NCBI RefSeq assembly: GCF_004664715.2 | Contig: NC_051083.1 | Coordinates: forward strand, 116,446,534 to 116,510,533 | Direction of reading: 5' to 3' | DNA: 64,000 nt | Source of the DNA: Peromyscus leucopus | Lineage: Eukaryota > Chordata > Mammalia > Rodentia > Cricetidae | Part shown: piece after piece, positions 33,526 to 44,955 of the stretch | Layout: the number at the start of each line of letters is the position of its first letter | Numbering within the stretch: position 1 is the stretch's first letter | Notes under the pieces: model-generated | Seen by the model: the letters and a program-made list of their open reading frames with translations, nothing else | Told to the model about the DNA's origin: nothing | Database searches by the model: none | Translations under genes and position numbers: made by a program

Positions 33526-34383
33526 CCCTGGCCAGGTGTGGACCCTGGGTCACTGGTAATTCTCTCTCCTCTTACTTTTCATTTGGGGCTTAACCCTCTT
33601 GATTTCTGCTTTAGACATCTGAATTTATACCTATAATTACTGCTGATCCCCCATGTTGCTCCTCACGATGTTCCTAACCTTGACTGACCTCTGCTTTGCT
33701 ACCAGAAAGGATTTCAGATGCTTGTCAACCTATGAAAAACCAATTTATCTCTATAAGGAGGGAGGCAGCTGAATACAGTTTGCATGGAAAAGTCGGGAAT
33801 CATGACTGTCATCAAAATGGAAGATAAAATGACCATTTAGTCTCAGCAAGGAATGCTTACTCTCTAAATTTAGCTTTCAAAATGTATGGGCTAATAGGAA
33901 TTTCAAGAGCCAATCCTTCTCATACTGGGAGACTTTCCTTTAAAATTCACTTTCCAGGGAATTCACAGTCCAAAGCACAATTCTGTTCTAGAAAAGTCTT
34001 GCTGGATCTGCAGACCAAGTTCTTTGCAGCCTCTCTTTTAACTCAACCACAGGAACAGAAGTGCTGAGGAGCAAGGCTAGGGGAGGGTTCTTCTTGAGCC
34101 GGCATGGCCCCTGCTTCGTTTCTGTGCCACCTCTTCTTCATCACTGCTCTCTTCCACCTCACAGGAGGCAGAACGGACACTGGTGCTGTCCTCAGTTCGC
34201 GAAGAGGGAAATAGAAGGTAGTGGGTGTGTTACACGTGCTGATGAAGTGGTCGATGCTCTCTGGGCACAGTATCATCACCCAAGCAGCAGTGAAATAAAG
34301 GCCATGCAAATCTGCTCAGGCAGCCAACCTAAGGAAGCAGAGGTCTCAGTGGCTGAAAGGCCTTCAGAGGCTGCCAATGACTG
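33526..34383. other. Unique intergenic DNA
   Basis: No repeat is recognised. A polypyrimidine-CAG near 34135-34163 resembles a splice acceptor, but the following frame (34061-34393) is not a recognisable protein. Confidence 0.4.
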
Positions 34384-34545
34384 CTCACGGTGACATATGC
34401 CTGCAAACCCAGCACTTAAAAGGCAGAGACAGGAGGATGGCTGCAAGTTTGAGGCAAATCTTATCTCCATAGTGAGATCTGCACTACCCAGGGCTATAAA
34501 GTAAGACCCTGATTCCAAGGAGAAAGCAAAGAAAGAGAGAGAGAT
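34384..34545 (+). repeat. B1-like SINE
   Basis: GACATATGCCTGCAAACCCA, GGCAGAGACAGGAGGATGGC, TGCAAGTTTGAGGCAAATCT, and AGGGCTATAAAGTAAGACCC are B1 phrases in order. The tail is an AG-rich (AAAGAGAGAG) tract. It is diverged and B1F/PB1-like. Confidence 0.8.
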
Positions 34546-35079
34546 AATCTGCCAAAGCATTTCAGATGAGAAAAGAAACATTCAGAAATTACTTACAAAT
34601 GAAGGCTTTTCATGGGTGATATCTGAGCAAAAATACTGAATGGTGCAAGATAAAATTTTCCAGAGATACTACAAATGACAGAAATTATTATCTATCTAGC
34701 ATAATCTAGACATCATTGACATAGGAGCACAAATGCAGAAATTCACCAACCTTATAAACAAAACTTTTGTATATTTAATGTATGTCAATTATACTCATTT
34801 AAAATTATTTTCACTGTTTAGAAGATCAGATCAGTGCCTTGCTCAACCACTATCAGAGAAGCTTCCTCCTGTAGCAAATGGAAAAAATACAGAGACCCAC
34901 AACCAGATAATATGCAAAGAGTGAGAGACCTTGGAACACTTAGCTCTAAATGGTATGTTTCCATGAAATCCCGCCCCTCAGAGCTCAGGGAACTTTGTGG
35001 AAGATGAGGCAGAAAGAGTGTAAGAGCCAGAGGAGATGGAAGACACCAAGTAAACAAGGTTTTCTAAATCAACAGGATC
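34546..35079. other. Unique intergenic DNA
   Basis: No recognisable feature is seen. Confidence 0.4.
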
Positions 35080-35765
35080 AGCACACATATCGAACTCACA
35101 GAGACTGAAACAGCATGGACAGGGCCTGCACATGCCTGCACCAGATGGTTCCTTACAACTGAGAGAAGTGGAAACATGTACCCATCCCTAACCCTGAAGC
35201 TATTCTAATTGATAACCACTTGTAAATGAAAATTGAGCTTCCTCCAAGTGGGTCTTACTGGGGAAACAAACTACTCTTAAGGGTAGACTGCAGGATGGCC
35301 AACAGAAATTGAACTCAATGGCATCTTTGAAGGCTCTATGTCTCATTATGTCATGTCAGGGATTCTTTTAAATCTTATTTGTTATTTAGTTTATTTATAT
35401 TTTCTCTCTCTCTTTTACCCTACAGGTCCTTTGCATATATATTACGGCTTCCAGTTTAGTGTTTCTATGGGATTTCCAAGTGTGCAAATAAGTGTGTCTC
35501 CATGTCTATATGTGTTTCTTGCGCCTTTTCTTGGGCTCTTTTATTTCTGTTTGTTTTGTCCTATTCTGGTGTGTTAATTTTGTTCTATCTAATTAATTAT
35601 TAACCCTTGAAAGCCTGTTTATTTTCCAATGAGTGACAGAAAGGAAATGGATCCAGATGGAAGGAGAGGAGGGAGGAACTGGGAGGAGTAGAGGGAGAAG
35701 AAACCATAATCAGGATATATTATGTGAGAAAAAAAAATCTATTTTCAATAAAAGGAAAAAATTTA
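35080..35765 (+). mobile_element. Lx-type L1 3' UTR
   Basis: Landmarks in Lx order: CTGAAGCTATTCTAATTGAT, TTACTGGGGAAACAAACTAC, GAACTCAATGGCATCTTTGA, TATTACGGCTTCCAGTTTAG, TTCTTGGGCTCTTTTATTTC and GGAGGAACTGGGAGGAGTAG. It ends with TCTATTTTCAATAAAAGGAA, the usual Lx polyadenylation end. No ORF2 is retained. Lx elements predate the mouse-rat split, and this copy's divergence fits that age. Confidence 0.85.
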
Positions 35766-36064
35766 AAAATAAAGAAATGGAGTTTGGATGACCTTCTCTA
35801 GGCCGCGTCACCAGGAAGTACTTCCTTGTTTTTGCAGAGGTTTATGACCAACTTTGTGAGGACAATCTTCAGTCTACAGTGAATGAAAAGGCTAAACCCA
35901 AAACTCAAAAGCATCATCTCTGAGAATATAATGCTGTATGTCTATACATAAAGAGAATGTTCTCACAAAGAAGTAAACTACCAACAAGTTAAAATAGTAT
36001 TTTCAGTGTTATCTATACACATTTAAAGGCCCAGAGGAGACTTGGGCCTTGCTGTTCCCATCTG
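35766..36064. other. Unique intergenic DNA
   Basis: No recognisable feature is seen. Confidence 0.4.
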
Positions 36065-36220
36065 CGTCAACTGGCACACTCTTCAGGAAAGCAATTTGCC
36101 ACCACACATCAAGGACCTCAAAATAGCTTTAGAGCCTGACTTAGTAATCCCATTTCCGGATATCTATCCTAAGGAAATAATGTGAAACATGAGAAAACCT
36201 ATGTGCAAGATGATGGTCAA
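36065..36220 (+). mobile_element. Ancient L1M ORF2-end fragment
   Basis: GGAAAGCAATTTGCCACCAC, AGTAATCCCATTTCCGGATA, TCTATCCTAAGGAAATAATG and ATGTGCAAGATGATGG correspond to the L1M text for 'caatttggcaatatctatcaaa', 'cagcaattccacttctaggaatttatcc' and 'gtgcaaaatgatg'. Confidence 0.65.
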
Positions 36221-37689
36221 ATAATTCAAATGAACGAGAAACATATTTGATCAATGTAACTAGGTTGGGCTCTGTGCACATAGTAAGTTAAAACAGCAGA
36301 CTACAAGGGCTTCCTTATATATTATGACTTGTCCTGACAAAAACGGGACAGAACAAAGTAAAAAAATACCCCAGAATTATCAAACTAGTTATGCTAGGAG
36401 GATGGAGTCGTTTGTTTGTTTGTTTGTTTGTTTGTTTGTTTTTCCCAGTGATTCCTCTTATGAGACTCCAATCTCAGGTTGTCTCAGAGTCCCTCTTATG
36501 TCTGTGCACAGCATATCCCCCAGCAGTATTTTCAGAAGTGAGGGTCAGCTTAGACACCCTAGGACTGCCCAGCCTTTAACAACTACTTCCAGAGTTTTGC
36601 AAACAAGACAGATAGTTGGACAAAATGATGCTTCTTGAAGCAACAGCACAGTTCATATGGATTATCATATATCTTCATTCTGCATTTCATATCTACAGAA
36701 TGTTTAAATGTGTCCACCTAATTCTGAGAAAGAAGCAGTACTAAAACACACGGCTACAGGGGCCACTGGAGCCTTGAAACATATAGGCTATGGGAGGATG
36801 AACATGAGGCCTCGGAAGAGGAAGTGGCCACCGAAGGAACACTCCCAATACCATTCCCTCAGTTTGTTTCTGGAGTTAATTTCTTTCCCTAGATGAATGC
36901 TCCAGAGACCAGCAAATGAGTCAAGACTGGGTCTTCATCATCTCCTGTGACTTTGTACATTTCAAACGCCAAATTTTAAATTCCTGTCAGTTCACAGAAG
37001 TTCTAGAGAATTCTTTTTTTTTCCTGTCTACCTGTAAGAGACTTGAGGATGATTTCACATTTCCCCTCCAGGTTTTCCATTAGCTAAAGCCATTAGGAAG
37101 GGCCTGAACTCTGTCTTTATGAGGCCTCCTTCAAAGGAGGCTGTCACTGGGGTTGATGGTCCGGTTACAAGATTGAAGACTTGGACTCTGGAAAGAAGTG
37201 CTTTTCCAAAGTCATTAGTAGGGTCCCCAGGCCCAGGATTCTACACTGAGTGTAGGAAATCTTAGCACACATCACCTACTGTGAGAACATAAATTTCATT
37301 ACTCTACATGTCCCTTTCCACTGTGGTGTGCAAAAGTGATTCCATATGCAGAATATGATAGAAGGTGGTAAGAGAGGTAAACAAGAAGGCATTAAAGTTG
37401 TTGTGCTGTAAAGATTCTGACATAAGACATATCAAAACACTATCTCAAGAATTGCTTTTTTTTCCAGAATAATTCTTTTAGTTTGTTTAAACTTACTAAG
37501 TTCTATGAGCACTGATCTCCCCTTAGCACAAAGCCTGTGTGCCTATAACTTCACTATGCTGGATTCAAGGTAAAGCAATAAACACAAAGAGAAAAATGTT
37601 GCTCAGAAACATGACAAAATGGGGTCAGCAACAACTCTGAACTACTGTGATGTTACTCTGTGGACATTCAAAACCATTAGCCATGGAAA
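36221..37689. other. Unique DNA around a (GTTT)n tract
   Basis: No gene or TE is recognised apart from the tetranucleotide tract at 36410-36443. Confidence 0.4.
36410..36443. repeat. (GTTT)n microsatellite
   Basis: Eight GTTT units are visible. They might be a residual minus-strand SINE poly-A (AAAC)n tail, but no SINE body was recognised alongside. Confidence 0.92.
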
Positions 37690-37780
37690 ACAAGGCAGTT
37701 GAACCAACCCACCTCGGCTCCTCATTTGTAAAGTGAGGGGTTCCAACAAAAGAAGCCTTCGAGTTTCTCAGTTGTTCTGG
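37690..37780 (+). repeat. MIR3-like SINE fragment
   Basis: GGCTCCTCATTTGTAAAGTG, AGGGGTTCCAACAAAAGAAG and CCTTCGAGTTTCTCAGTTG follow MIR3 phrases ('cctcatctgtaaaatgaggggattggactagatgatc'). Confidence 0.5.
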
Positions 37781-39039
37781 TAAAAGATGGGAGGCTGAGC
37801 AAACCTTCGAGCAGAAATTTCTATTTCTGAGACAAGGAGGACTAATGGCAGTCAGGCCATTCCTCAGTAAGTTCCAAACACTTTCCAGACATTCCACAGC
37901 ACACAGGCTTTGTCCAATGACATTCAGAACAATACCCCTCAGTTCTCCGAAGAGAGATGTAGAAACACTTCAGAAATGGTTCTCATCTACTGCAATGTAC
38001 TCAGCAGCTGTGGTTAATGAGAGCTGGGAGGAACTCCCTCATTCTGTTCCAGGGGCAAACAAAGGGGTCGGGCTTGTTTCAGGCAGAAGCCACCCAAAGC
38101 AACAATTCTCTTCACAGTGAGCCTCCCCTCCTGTCAACAGATGCTTAAAGCTACAGGATGGATATGAAACAGCTGAATTGGACACCAAAGTAGAACAAGA
38201 CAGCTGTTCCTTGCCCTTCAATATAAAAAGCATGGCAGCAATGTTGAAAAGGGTCTGATGGTGCATAAATACGATCACGTTGCATGTTCTCTTTTCTCCG
38301 TGGTTCTTACAGCTTGAGTTGTTTAACTAGCTGAAGGTGTAAAACACCCGAAAGTTTTATGCTACAGGTAGGCCACAGAAAAGACAAATTACAGTATACA
38401 AAGGATAATAACAAGGTTAGCATGGAGGAGGGGCACAGCAGGGAATCACTCAACTGTACGACTAAGCTTCAATAGAAAGGCTAGCTTTTAGCAAGTAGTT
38501 CCCACCAGCACTTAATGCTAAACATATGAAAATCACTTTTCTGAGTGTTTTGATAAAAGCTACTATTCAATTTATAGGATAAGATCAAGACAGGCATTTG
38601 TGTGGCACATCATGATTATGAGGTAATTATCATTGTATGCTATGAAATTTTCAGGAGCTCTGATTGAAATCATGATAGACATCCATTCTGGGGTGAGAGA
38701 AGGTGGTTGTGTATTATTTTTCTGCCATGTGTCTTCCAAAATAAATTTGTGCTACTTTAGCATGCCATTATTCTTGGCAAATTTTTATAAAATTCAATAT
38801 ATTCACAAAAACATTGAGTAATGATGCTTTCATCCAGACACAGGTCATATATTTTATACTACACTTTAATTTTCTGTAAACATAATTGAATTTCTTTGTC
38901 ATTTCTATCTTCAATTTTATTTTATGAGCTGAAAAAGGTGGTATTAATTCATTTCATTTTCCTTTGTAATAAATTTTCATTATATATAAAATCACCAAGA
39001 AAAATGTGGGAAAATACAGATCAGAAAATAAACAGCTAA
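37781..39039. other. Unique intergenic DNA
   Basis: No repeat family is recognised. A 91-codon plus frame (37845-38120) and its antisense partners are unremarkable. Positions 38850-39000 are very AT-rich. Confidence 0.4.
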
Positions 39040-39181
39040 GTCAGATGTGGTAGCTCACACCTATAATCGCAGCACTAAGAAGGCTGAAGCAGGAGGATTG
39101 CTAAGGGATCGAGGTCAGCCTGGCTACATAGTGAGTCACAGAACACTTTAAGCTAAAGAATGAAAGCATCTTTAAAAAAAA
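39040..39181 (+). repeat. B1 SINE
   Basis: AGATGTGGTAGCTCACACCT, ATAATCGCAGCACTAAGAAG, GCTGAAGCAGGAGGATTGCT, and GTCAGCCTGGCTACATAGTG are B1 phrases. An A-rich tail runs to about 39181. The 29-bp internal duplication typical of later B1s is not evident, so it is probably an old subfamily. Confidence 0.85.
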
Positions 39182-39289
39182 CAGTTAAAAATTACCACTC
39201 TATTATATTCACTATTAGCCTTCAATAAACATTTATTTCCATTCTGTTTTTCTATATATATAAGTTTTATTCTTCTTGCTATTTTTTTT

Positions 39290-39535
39290 GGTAGCAGCTT
39301 TATTGAGATATAATCTACCTAACAAACAACTCATTCATTTAAAATGCTCTGTGTAGTGGTTTGTTTAGCATATTCACAGAGGTGTGTAAATTGCAGCACA
39401 ATCAATTTTAAAATATATTCATCACTCCCGAAAGAAAGCCTACTCTACCATTTCTTAGTCCCTATGAGCCCCATCTCCAGGCAACCATAAATCTATCTTC
39501 CTCCTATATCTAAAGGATTTGCTTATTAGGGGTTT
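39290..39535 (+). mobile_element. Ancient L1M LINE 3' UTR fragment
   Basis: CTTTATTGAGATATAATCTA, TGTAGTGGTTTGTTTAGCAT, ATTCACAGAGGTGTGTAAAT, and ATCACTCCCGAAAGAAAGCC reproduce the L1M phrases 'tttattgagatataattcac', 'gtggtttttagtatattcacagagttgtgcaa' and 'catcaccccaaaaagaaac'. It is the same region as 3285-3840. Confidence 0.8.
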
Positions 39536-39541
39536 AAGCTA

Positions 39542-39546
39542 ACACA

Positions 39547-39586
<40 letters not shown>
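39542..39586. repeat. (CA)n microsatellite
   Basis: About 22 CA units with one T interruption near the start. Confidence 0.96.
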
Positions 39587-39587
<1 letters not shown>

Positions 39588-39642
39588 TTTTCATCTAACA
39601 TTTCCAATGTTAATGTCCACATGATTGTTTAAAAACTGTTAA

Positions 39643-39736
39643 GGTCTGAGTATATAGGTCAGTTGTAGAGTACTTTCTCTAACATGCATGCAGTCCTGGG
39701 TTCAATCCCGAGAACTGCAAAAAAAAAAAAAAAAAA
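39643..39736 (+). repeat. ID-family SINE with poly-A tail
   Basis: ATATAGGTCAGTTGTAGAGT, CTAACATGCATGCAGTCCTG and GGTTCAATCCCGAGAACTGC are ID A-box, middle and B-box regions. An uninterrupted A18 tail follows, which implies a fairly recent insertion despite several body substitutions. Confidence 0.88.
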
Positions 39737-40389
39737 TGTAAACAAATATAAACAAAAAATGCAGATTTATGAAAACACATTGAACTACTTGTAGGAATTT
39801 TCGATACTTTCTAACTTACTATTCTGATGCATTTATATTACATTGGCTCCTGTATATAAACAAGTGATAAGTGAGTCATTCATTGAATGCAAGTGCCAGC
39901 TAGTGACAGAGCCATACAACCTTCTATTTCTTCCCTCTGCTGAGGATTATTGCTTGGCTAGAATTCTGACCATGAAATCCTTGGCAAAGAGTGGATAACC
40001 TTGTTAAGGGGAATCCAGGACTCAAAAGTCAGCCATGTGATCAGAGGCCGGATGTCTAGTGTCCTGTTATCTCCATGGTCTGATCACTATCACAACATGA
40101 ATACTGTCCCTCCACTCAGCCCTGCAATCTGATGCCATTAGTCTACAGCCAGAAGCACACACTGCACTCAGGAAACCTGGGAGAATCCAGGTCCCTGCAA
40201 AGGAAGTAGGCAAAAGCCTTCCTGGCTCAGGTCATTTACAGGGAGAGAAGATGCACATTCCACGCCACTCACTATTGAAAAGTTACAATACAACACACAG
40301 CAAATGTTTTCACATCCTCATCCATAGTTTTCCAAAGCAGGTAAAAGGTCCCAATCTGTCAAAGATGTCATTAGTAACTCTAGGTTACA
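39737..40389. other. Unique intergenic DNA
   Basis: No recognisable feature is seen. Confidence 0.4.
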
Positions 40390-40610
40390 GATGCAATGAG
40401 CATTTACATGTTCTTTATATTCAGCATCTTATTTAATCCTCTCAATACAAACTCAAAGGACCACATTTCTAGTGACTATCCCTGTTACCTGATAGAGGAA
40501 CAAACGCCATAATGCTTTTTTTAAAAAAATCTACCAAAGATCACATAGCTCTTTATGCCACTATTCCTGGAAGTGGGAAACAGAGACTACAAATCCAGGT
40601 CTTTCCTATA
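40390..40610 (-). repeat. MIR SINE
   Basis: ATCTTATTTAATCCTCTCAA, CTACCAAAGATCACATAGCT and GACTACAAATCCAGGTCTTT follow reverse MIR, with a short A-rich expansion near 40520. Confidence 0.75.
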
Positions 40611-40704
40611 CCAATGATAGAGACCTGTCGTTCATTTATTTGAATGCCATCCACCTATGATGAAAGGAGAAGACATGAAGCAATAGCACATCATTATCAG
40701 CACA

Positions 40705-40895
40705 TCTATATATGCACCATGCCCTGGGTACCGTACTTGCTCATCAATGAATATGCAATTGCTCTGTGAGTTAAGCGCATCACCATTTTACAGCTAGACA
40801 AAGGGAAGCTTTGAGTGGCTACATGATTGTCAGACACCTCACAGCAAATCATGGGCCAGATACTATGAAATTCAAGATTAAGATTCAGACTCAAT
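40705..40895 (-). repeat. MIR SINE
   Basis: CATGCCCTGGGTACCGTACT, CATCACCATTTTACAGCTAG and ACAAAGGGAAGCTTTGAGTG, then TGGGCCAGATACTATGAAAT follow reverse MIR. It is a second, independent copy 95 bp from the previous one. Confidence 0.65.
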
Positions 40896-42289
40896 GATCT
40901 TATTGTTGTAGCAAAGCTGAAAGAAAAATGTTTGTGTTTTAAGTCCCTGATAAGATCAAGGCCCTGTGGCAACCTCATTACTTGAAGACCCAGGGCTCAG
41001 GAAATTAGTCTTTGGTCAAGTCCAGGAAAATCAGGTTAAACCTATCTCAAGGGGCAATGAGTTTTTGAATACTTGGTTTCCAAATGTAAGATAACCCCAA
41101 AAGAAAAGATATAATTTTCTTCATGACTTGAGAATTGCACATCACACATAAATGTGCACTTTGTCAAACCACTTTGTGGTTCACCTTTATGCTTAACAGA
41201 CCTCTTGGGACGCAGAAAAATATGACAATTATGCAAATAGCAGTGTTGAGCCAATTACATGGAAAAGTGGGTGTACTTAAGGAAAAAAAGGTTTGGCAAA
41301 ACTTAAGCTTTTTAACAATAAAGAGCTTAAATTCAGAGACATTTTTGGCAAACAGGAGGGCCTAGGTAGGTCTCGTTTTCTCTCTAGGAGTTATTAGCGC
41401 CAGAGGGCTCCCAGTCCTTTGTTTTCAGCTTTTAATAACCCAAGTGCTTTCTAATGGTATTTTAAGTGAGTTGCTAAAGTGTTCAGGATTCATTTCCCCA
41501 TGTTGAGCTCCACAGAGATGATTCTCAGCGAGCAAATAAAAATAAGCATTTAAAAGATTTCTTCTCTCATCAAATGGTGAGGAAATCCATTCCTTTTAGC
41601 TGGCTCCATGCTTGAAAAGGTTAGTGTGGCCTTTGGAAAATACCAGGCTGTGCATCCGTACAGTGCTAATGAATACTGCAATGTACTGACACTTTCGAGT
41701 ACATCTTAACCTTTTTAAAATGGGGCCTCCATTGTCTTACCTTAATAAGCAGTTTGTTCACCTTATGTCTTACAAAGGCCACTCCAGTGGAAAATACATA
41801 TTAGATGTACAGCTGCATGGTTGAGTGGTGTAACAGACAGAGGAGGACAGGACACCGATTACATAAACCATGACCTGCAGAGGCCCTCCCCCCGCTGCTG
41901 ACCTCAACCCAGAAATGGCAATAATGACAGCTGCTCTCTTAAACAATGCCCAACGATTACTCCTCCTCCTCACAGTATCATCCAGAGGGCCCTTCTCAAA
42001 ACTGGAGCTGTATGAAATGAACTATGGGTCTCCCTGCAGCCAGCAAACTTCAGGCTCACCAAGAGACCCTTATGGTTTAGAGAGTCCGTATTAATAATGA
42101 AGCTAAACAGCATGCTTTCCTGTTTCAATGCCTCACATGCTCTGGTGGCAAGAACCCTGGGCCCCTCCCAAATTCCTGAGTTGGGGAATTCATCTTGCAC
42201 ATTCTTGAGCACAGTTTCAGAGTCCCTGATGTGGAGCTAGTTGTCTCTTCTTCTAGAACCCTGGAGTACCTTTTCCACAGCAGCTTGAA
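40896..42289. promoter_or_regulatory. Candidate conserved regulatory block (repeat-free)
   Basis: About 1.4 kb lack any recognised repeat. Two sub-blocks look constrained: 41370-41760 (GTTATTAGCGCCAGAGGGCT, CAGCTTTTAATAACCC, ACCTTAATAAGCAG) and 41840-42120 (GATTACATAAACCATGACCT, GGCAATAATGACAGC, TATTAATAATGAAGC). The motif GCGCCAGAGGGCT partly matches a CTCF core (10 of 13 positions by eye). Open frames here (up to 80 codons) look incidental. The functional claim is inference only. Confidence 0.28.
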
Positions 42290-42390
42290 ACACTTGCTCA
42301 GCATGAAGCACTGGGGATACTCCAAACTGTGTTCAAGGATTTTGAATGCTGTGTTACATAGTCCCTGCCCTCAAGAAACTCCACATTGAC
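42290..42390 (-). repeat. L2 LINE 3' fragment, weak
   Basis: GAAGCACTGGGGATACTCCA and ATAGTCCCTGCCCTCAAGAA, then ACTCCACATTGACTTC follow reverse L2 ('gtgctggggatacagcagtg', 'ggtccctgccctcaaggagctcac'). Confidence 0.55.
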
Positions 42391-44130
42391 TTCATTGAGT
42401 CTGTGGAATTTCTGTGAGGTAAAACCATTTCATTCAGAAATCTCTATGTCTAACTGTTAATTTTTCTCCTAACTTCGAGAGTCACTCAAGAGTCCTGGCA
42501 ACGTTGTCCTTGAGGTTGTTGGGAAAGGGGATATTTGTCTACAACTGGAAAGGCTGGCTGTTTTGGAACCATGCTGGTCTTTTTACCTCCAGGGCATAAA
42601 AATTCTCCTTTGCAGCCTCCTCAAGAATGCTGCTGGCTCTTAGAGGCAACAACCTTCCTCTACTTACAAAGCACTTGACTGCATATCAACATGGGTTGGC
42701 CATAGCTGGCTGAAGTGTCCAATCTCATAATTGTTCTGCACAATTGCCAGTGACTTGCTTGAATGAATTGGCTATGTTTATTGTTTGTGTGTCTCCCTCC
42801 AACAAGTAACTCCTGGTGTGAGGTCCCTACTGTCTCCAGAAAAACAGATAAGGGCAAGTGACTTTGTGCTGATTAGTAGCAAGCCTTGGTTGTTAGGCTA
42901 AAAATTTGAGTATGACTGAACATAGCTTCTCCATGAGAGATTGCAGAAGAAATGAAGCCATGAAGTTACAATGCATATTAATTTGTGTTTCTTATAGAAT
43001 TAAAAAAAATCTAGCCTCTATAGTCTAAAACAAGATATTAAAAACTCTGTTGGACAATCTGTTTGTGGAAAATGAGGAGCCATTTAGGATTCATCAGAGC
43101 AAAGAGGTTTACTTGAGCCTTGAGGTGAAGAGAAATGGTATTATAAATCCATTTTAAAAAGAAAAGCCAAAAAACGCCTAGAAAGCATTTTGCACTACAA
43201 GAGAAAAGCAATTTCCTTGTTACTGCTTCCATTTCTTAAATCATCTGGCTTCATAGATCAACACTAACTCTCTTTAAATCTACCAAATGAAATTCCAGCC
43301 AATGACTCATTACCCAGGGCAAGCCACAAATTTGGATTTGTGACTCCAGTAGTTCCTCCAGGAAATGTGGGGAGAATGGCTGTACAGGAAAATAGCAGCC
43401 TGGCACATGTGTAAATAGACACTGTTCACATGCTGACTCTATTCTGCTCCATTATATCTGGAACTAGGAATTGGAGATGGTCCCCTGACTTCTTGAATGT
43501 AGGTTTAGAGCTGAATACCGAGTCTTTGCACGGTGGGGCCAAGCCTGTCCCATGACCAGAGCTTACCAGATTGTAGACAAGCTGGCTTCTCACTAATTGA
43601 GCTCCAAGTGGTGTCACTGAATCCCTAACTCAAATGGAAATAGTCATTGTTTGCCCACTAGCACTTGTCTCTGATACAAAGGTAGCTCTTCTCTTTCTGG
43701 GACGTATGGGGCAAAAGGAATCCCCAAAACTCAGTCTCTTCACTCATTCAAACTGTCCCCTACACTTCTGGAACCATGATAGCAGGTGTTCAGTGACCTT
43801 TCAGACCCCTCCACTCATCTCATTGGTTATTGTTTGTTGTACTTTGTACCTCACTTGGTCCTGTAAGGATTTTCTGCTGTTTTTCTGTGAATACTTAACA
43901 TAAGCTGGACATAACTGTTATCTATCTTTTCTTTTTTTCCCTCCTCCTCAACAAAAGCATAGATTTCTTTATGGCACAGATAACTGTAGTCATCAAGTGG
44001 TTATTTGATCAATTATACTATATCTTGCAGTAATTATGCTTTGATGGTGATAGTCTTTCACATTCACACAAAAACAATTTTGATGGTCATGAGTTCTTTA
44101 ACAATTTGACTGTTCTTCGAACAACCTCCA

Positions 44131-44131
<1 letters not shown>
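42391..44131. other. Unique intergenic DNA
   Basis: No repeat family or gene is recognised over 1.7 kb. Open frames are 89 codons or less. Confidence 0.4.

Positions 44132-44183
<52 letters not shown>
44132..44183. repeat. (CA)n microsatellite
   Basis: About 26 uninterrupted CA units. Confidence 0.97.
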
Positions 44184-44186
<3 letters not shown>

Positions 44187-44865
44187 AGGTTCCAGTAAGC
44201 TTAACATCAAAGTTCCATCAACGTATTCTTTTCATGCCCACCAAACCTATCTCCCCTGCCCACCCCCGCCCCACATCTGCCAGTGAGACTAATCAATACT
44301 GTTCTCAAATAGGTCACTCATTTGATGAGATGCTAAGAAGTACCCCTTGGTTGCTTCCCATCCCTGAGCAAGCAGGTCATTAGCTAAGTATCTCAGTTTC
44401 ACTAGTTAGCAGCAGATGGTGTTTACTAAAGAAGGAATGAGCTCTCCAAATGTTAGGTTTGGATTAGAGCGGTGGTCTAAGGGGGCTTTGGCTCTAAGGA
44501 ACCAGAATTAAAATTATCATTTGTGAACTAAAATGTCACTCTACTGGCAACACTGAATTTAGTATTTTATTTTTTTGATTTGCATTTGATTTTTCCCACT
44601 AAGAATGGACTTACATAGCCATTATGAGATAACACATATTATTTCCAAGGGAAAGCAAGATTTTCTTTCTTTCCACATACTAACTTGAAAGTAGAAAAAG
44701 TAGTTCTGGATTTCTATGTCACAAACTGAAATGCAATTGTAGATGGCAAGCCAAGTGTGAGGAGCACCCGACTTCCCACCACTATTAAATGTGTTGCCTA
44801 TAGCAAGCAAGAATTGCTTAAGATGATGCCATAACTCTGCAACTCGAATAGGAAGGCAAAAAAGA
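44184..44865. other. Unique intergenic DNA
   Basis: No recognisable feature is seen. Confidence 0.4.
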
Positions 44866-44955
44866 GCTCCTAAGGATTAGAGATAAAGCTCATTGGCAGA
44901 GCACTTGCCTAATATATAGAAGGCCTTGAGTTCGATGCACACCACTACCAAAATC
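44866..44955 (+). repeat. ID-family SINE
   Basis: TTAGAGATAAAGCTCATTGG, CAGAGCACTTGCCTAATATA, AGGCCTTGAGTTCGATGCAC are the ID head, middle and B-box regions. It is diverged with almost no poly-A. Confidence 0.82.

Noticed and set aside
34061..34393. Splice-acceptor-like polypyrimidine-CAG followed by an open frame
   Set aside because: Such signals are common by chance; there is no donor, no recognisable protein, and the frame ends in a B1.
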